64,000 nt of DNA, taken from positions 62,001-126,000 of IMG/VR virus record IMGVR_UViG_3300003322_000571. The stretch is one strand, 5' to 3'. The translations under genes were made by a program, and so were the position numbers. Numbering within the stretch: the first letter of the stretch is position 1; every line of letters begins with the position of its first letter. The notes under the pieces were generated by a model, which made no database searches, was not told the DNA's origin, and saw only the letters and a list, made by a program, of their open reading frames with translations. Source of the DNA: a virus. Shown here one piece after another: positions 62,043 through 64,000 of this stretch.

Positions 62043-63481
62043 TATACACCTTTAGATTCTAGTTGTGCAACTCGTGCACGTAGGTCTTGCACTTCCTTAA
62101 CGAGAAGTGGTACGAGTTTGCTGAAATCGACACTCCACGGGTGTGTCTTCTCGTTGTCGCCACCAACCGTGACAGCTGCAGGAACCACGTCATACAGTTC
62201 TTGTGCAATAAATCCGGTTACCACGCGACCGATGTCTTCCTTGAATTCGAAGTCGCGAACGCGCATGTTATCGAACTTGTCACCTTGACTAGGTGTATCG
62301 ACAATGTTTGTCTTCAAACGTTCATCAGACGACGTATTGAATGCTACCGTTGTAGTAGAGTTCTGGTAGATGCCTCCGTTTTGTGTGCCGGAAGTGTTAT
62401 AGCAAGCGAAGTGCCATCCTGTGCCTCCTACAGCTGAAGGATTTAGCTGGGACTGTACACCGTAGCCGAGGCCATCACCAAAGTTATCAATAAACAACGC
62501 ACAATCAGCAGCCCCTGTCGAAGCAGACACGCTGAGTTTTGCATTTCCTGTACCGATGCTGGACGAACCCAATCGATTGACGATGAGATTGCCGGTATTG
62601 GTCAATCGCATCCAGGCTGTTGCGGTCGAACCGGTATTGTTTGAACCACCTGCTCCATACCAGGCATGCGAACCATCACTAAAGACGTCATAGCTACCTG
62701 TATTGGTCAGTGTAGATGATGGCACACGAACTGAAGTAGCATCCAACGTACCAGTAAAGTAATGGCCGATAAGGTTCCTCTGTGTCCATGTAGGTGCTCC
62801 ATTGGTGGAGTCAATCGTGATCGCTAGGTTGGTCCGATCTCCTTGACGGAAAGAACGAATCGACCCGTTAACGACAAGTGCAGCACCAGAAGCAGCAGCA
62901 GAGCCGATCACGACTTCGCCAACTGGCGTAACACGCATACGTTCCGTATTAGCCGTCGCAACCACCAAAGCTTGCGTGGAACCGTTCGCGTTAATCCAGC
63001 AAGTATTACTGCGGCTAAGGTGTGTAGAACCATACGAAGAGAGACGAAGCAGATTATCATTACCTGTAATTCGTGCTTCACAAAAGTCAACGTTGCTTGT
63101 CGACGTTGATGTGAAATTGACCGTTGTCGTGACAGCCGAAGAAACATCTAGTTTTCCGCTTGGTGAAGCTGTACCAATACCAACATTACCGCCGGACAAC
63201 ACAAATTGATTAGTACCAGCGACAAGTCCGTTCGTAGGCAAAATCAATGTACCTGTCATCGTGTCGCCGGCCTTCAGCACATAGTTTGAACCGACGGGAA
63301 CATCAACCCACGTCAAGTTACCTGCACCGTCTGTAACAAGTGCTTGGCCTGATGAACCGTTACTATTGGGGAATTTAAGCGTACGTGTCGTCGTTAGATT
63401 GCTAGAATCAAGACGCAGTTTGTTGAGACCGACATCAAACGTGTTGTTTGCTGTGCCGGCTTGTTTTGGATAGAAAGCCAT
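62042..63481 (-). CDS. Tail fibre with S74 intramolecular chaperone, copy 1
   Basis: 479 aa. Begins MAFYPKQAGTANNTFDVGLN. The repeat region has GNVGIGTASPSGKLDVSS-type strands. S74 part: NTSSDERLKTNIVDTPSQGD, RDFEFKEDIGRVVTGFIAQE and a terminal coiled coil (LVKEVQDLRARVAQLESKG). The common N-terminus with copy 2 likely binds the same tail site, while different middle parts may bind different receptors. Expressed from the late promoter at 63542-63549. Confidence 0.9.
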   Translation of the reverse strand: MAFYPKQAGTANNTFDVGLNKLRLDSSNLTTTRTLKFPNSNGSSGQALVTDGAGNLTWVDVPVGSNYVLKAGDTMTGTLILPTNGLVAGTNQFVLSGGNVGIGTASPSGKLDVSSAVTTTVNFTSTSTSNVDFCEARITGNDNLLRLSSYGSTHLSRSNTCWINANGSTQALVVATANTERMRVTPVGEVVIGSAAASGAALVVNGSIRSFRQGDRTNLAITIDSTNGAPTWTQRNLIGHYFTGTLDATSVRVPSSTLTNTGSYDVFSDGSHAWYGAGGSNNTGSTATAWMRLTNTGNLIVNRLGSSSIGTGNAKLSVSASTGAADCALFIDNFGDGLGYGVQSQLNPSAVGGTGWHFACYNTSGTQNGGIYQNSTTTVAFNTSSDERLKTNIVDTPSQGDKFDNMRVRDFEFKEDIGRVVTGFIAQELYDVVPAAVTVGGDNEKTHPWSVDFSKLVPLLVKEVQDLRARVAQLESKGV

Positions 63482-63541
63482 AAGTGCATCCTTTGAAGGA
63501 AAACTCTCTTCCTTGGCTGGTGAGAGAGCAGCGTGATCATT

Positions 63542-63549
63542 TATTTATC
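63542..63549 (-). promoter_or_regulatory. Late promoter motif GATAAATA for the tail fibres
   Basis: Minus strand reads GATAAATA about 60 bases upstream of the first fibre gene; a hairpin AAGGAA/TTCCTT lies in the leader, and the ribosome site is AAAGGA. Confidence 0.65.
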
Positions 63550-63558
63550 ACCCTGGAG

Positions 63559-63587
63559 TTGCCAAAGTTGTGCACTTGTTCTACGAT
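63559..63587 (+). promoter_or_regulatory. Promoter TTGCCA-N17-TACGAT
   Basis: TTGCCA at 63559-63564, 17 bases, TACGAT at 63582-63587, 27 bases before the phosphatase start; divergent from the fibre late promoter. Confidence 0.45.
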
Positions 63588-63614
63588 CTAACAAACTCTT
63601 CTAAGAAGAACAAA

Positions 63615-64000
63615 ATGAGCAAAACGAAAAACATTCCAAACCTCGTCCACTACGACGAGAACACCAAAGGACGAGACTTTGTGGTCGGTGATCTACACGG
63701 ATGTGTTGAAGACCTACTGAAGGTTTTGTTGCTACTGAACTTCGATAGTTCGGTCGATCGCGTATTTTCTGTCGGTGACCTCGTTGACCGAGGCCCCAAC
63801 AGCATGAAGACAGCTGATCTTGTCTACGAAGATTGGTTCTTCGCCGTCAAAGGTAACCACGAAGAGCTGATGTACGAATCGATCCTTCGTGACAGTTATC
63901 AACACGTTGGCACGTGGGCGGCGAACGGTGGATTGTGGTCATACAACGAAGACAAGGCAGCACTCAAATCGATCTCGAAGAAGCTCGAGCAACTGCCGTA
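63615..64000 (+). CDS. Serine/threonine protein phosphatase (PP2A/lambda type), partial
   Basis: 128 codons to the right edge. Metal-binding motifs in order: VVGDLHGCVEDLL (GDxHG), FSVGDLVDRGPNSM (GDxVDRG), AVKGNHEEL (GNHE). Closest in plan to the lambda phosphatase and PrpA/PrpB group. It could reset host protein phosphorylation, or cut diadenosine tetraphosphate (ApaH-like). C-terminal half not seen. Confidence 0.9.
   Translation, partial: MSKTKNIPNLVHYDENTKGRDFVVGDLHGCVEDLLKVLLLLNFDSSVDRVFSVGDLVDRGPNSMKTADLVYEDWFFAVKGNHEELMYESILRDSYQHVGTWAANGGLWSYNEDKAALKSISKKLEQLP

Overview
The window looks like part of the genome of a large T4-superfamily myovirus, probably a jumbo or near-jumbo phage of a Gram-negative host. 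The signs are a gp23-like major capsid protein (3814-5136), a gp21-like prohead protease relative (653-1057), an rIIA/rIIB pair (38202-41551), a spanin pair (19214-19968), two S74-type tail fibres, T4-style late promoters (ATAAATA) and very dense gene packing with ATGA and TAATG overlaps. The host cannot be named from the sequence. Almost all genes run on the plus strand. The exceptions are two GIY-YIG homing endonuclease genes (1-183, cut by the left edge, and 26437-27195) and the two tail fibres (60378-63481).

Layout. 1-8 kb: a homing endonuclease fragment, a tRNA-like RNA (293-390), a pseudo-protease, a Ro60/TROVE protein, the capsid protein, a CYTH phosphohydrolase and a DRB0094-type RNA ligase; together these suggest RNA quality control or RNA repair. 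8-18.4 kb: a tellurite-resistance-type (Ter) stress cluster with two TelA-like proteins, a TerF/TerY-like vWA protein, TerC, TerD, a HAD protein, a phosphoribosyltransferase and a pair of large unknown paralogues. 18.4-25 kb: HNH protein, spanins, late and internal proteins, a DpdA-like transglycosylase, a MazG-like protein, a transglycosylase and a dCTP deaminase/dUTPase-like protein. 25-37 kb: DnaQ-like exonuclease, a second phosphoribosyltransferase, two more GIY-YIG genes, QueE, Nudix, QueD and capsid-internal candidates. 37-44 kb: HNH protein, rIIA, rIIB and an SF2 helicase. 44-54 kb: mostly small unknown genes, a lipoprotein, a DUF932-like protein and three tandem paralogues. 54-60 kb: a cation diffusion facilitator, an RlmN/Cfr-like radical SAM enzyme and small unknowns. 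60-64 kb: tail fibres and a partial serine/threonine phosphatase.

Regulation is unusually readable. One promoter class is sigma70-like (TTGAYY, about 17 nt, TATAGT or GATAGT). At five places its -10 box lies within, usually near the apex of, an intrinsic terminator hairpin, so incoming transcription stops while new transcription starts past the 5' arm. A second class is the late motif (C/G)ATAAATA. At four places it lies in a hairpin that would sequester the next start codon or Shine-Dalgarno sequence in read-through RNA only. Three proteins behind late promoters begin with similar short peptides resembling T4 capsid-targeting sequences.

The leads most worth checking are the Ro60, tRNA-like RNA, CYTH and RNA ligase neighbourhood; the phage Ter cluster; the DpdA/QueD/QueE set, which suggests 7-deazaguanine DNA modification; the capsid-targeting candidates; and the composite regulatory elements. 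All functional calls come from motifs read by eye; no search or fold was run.
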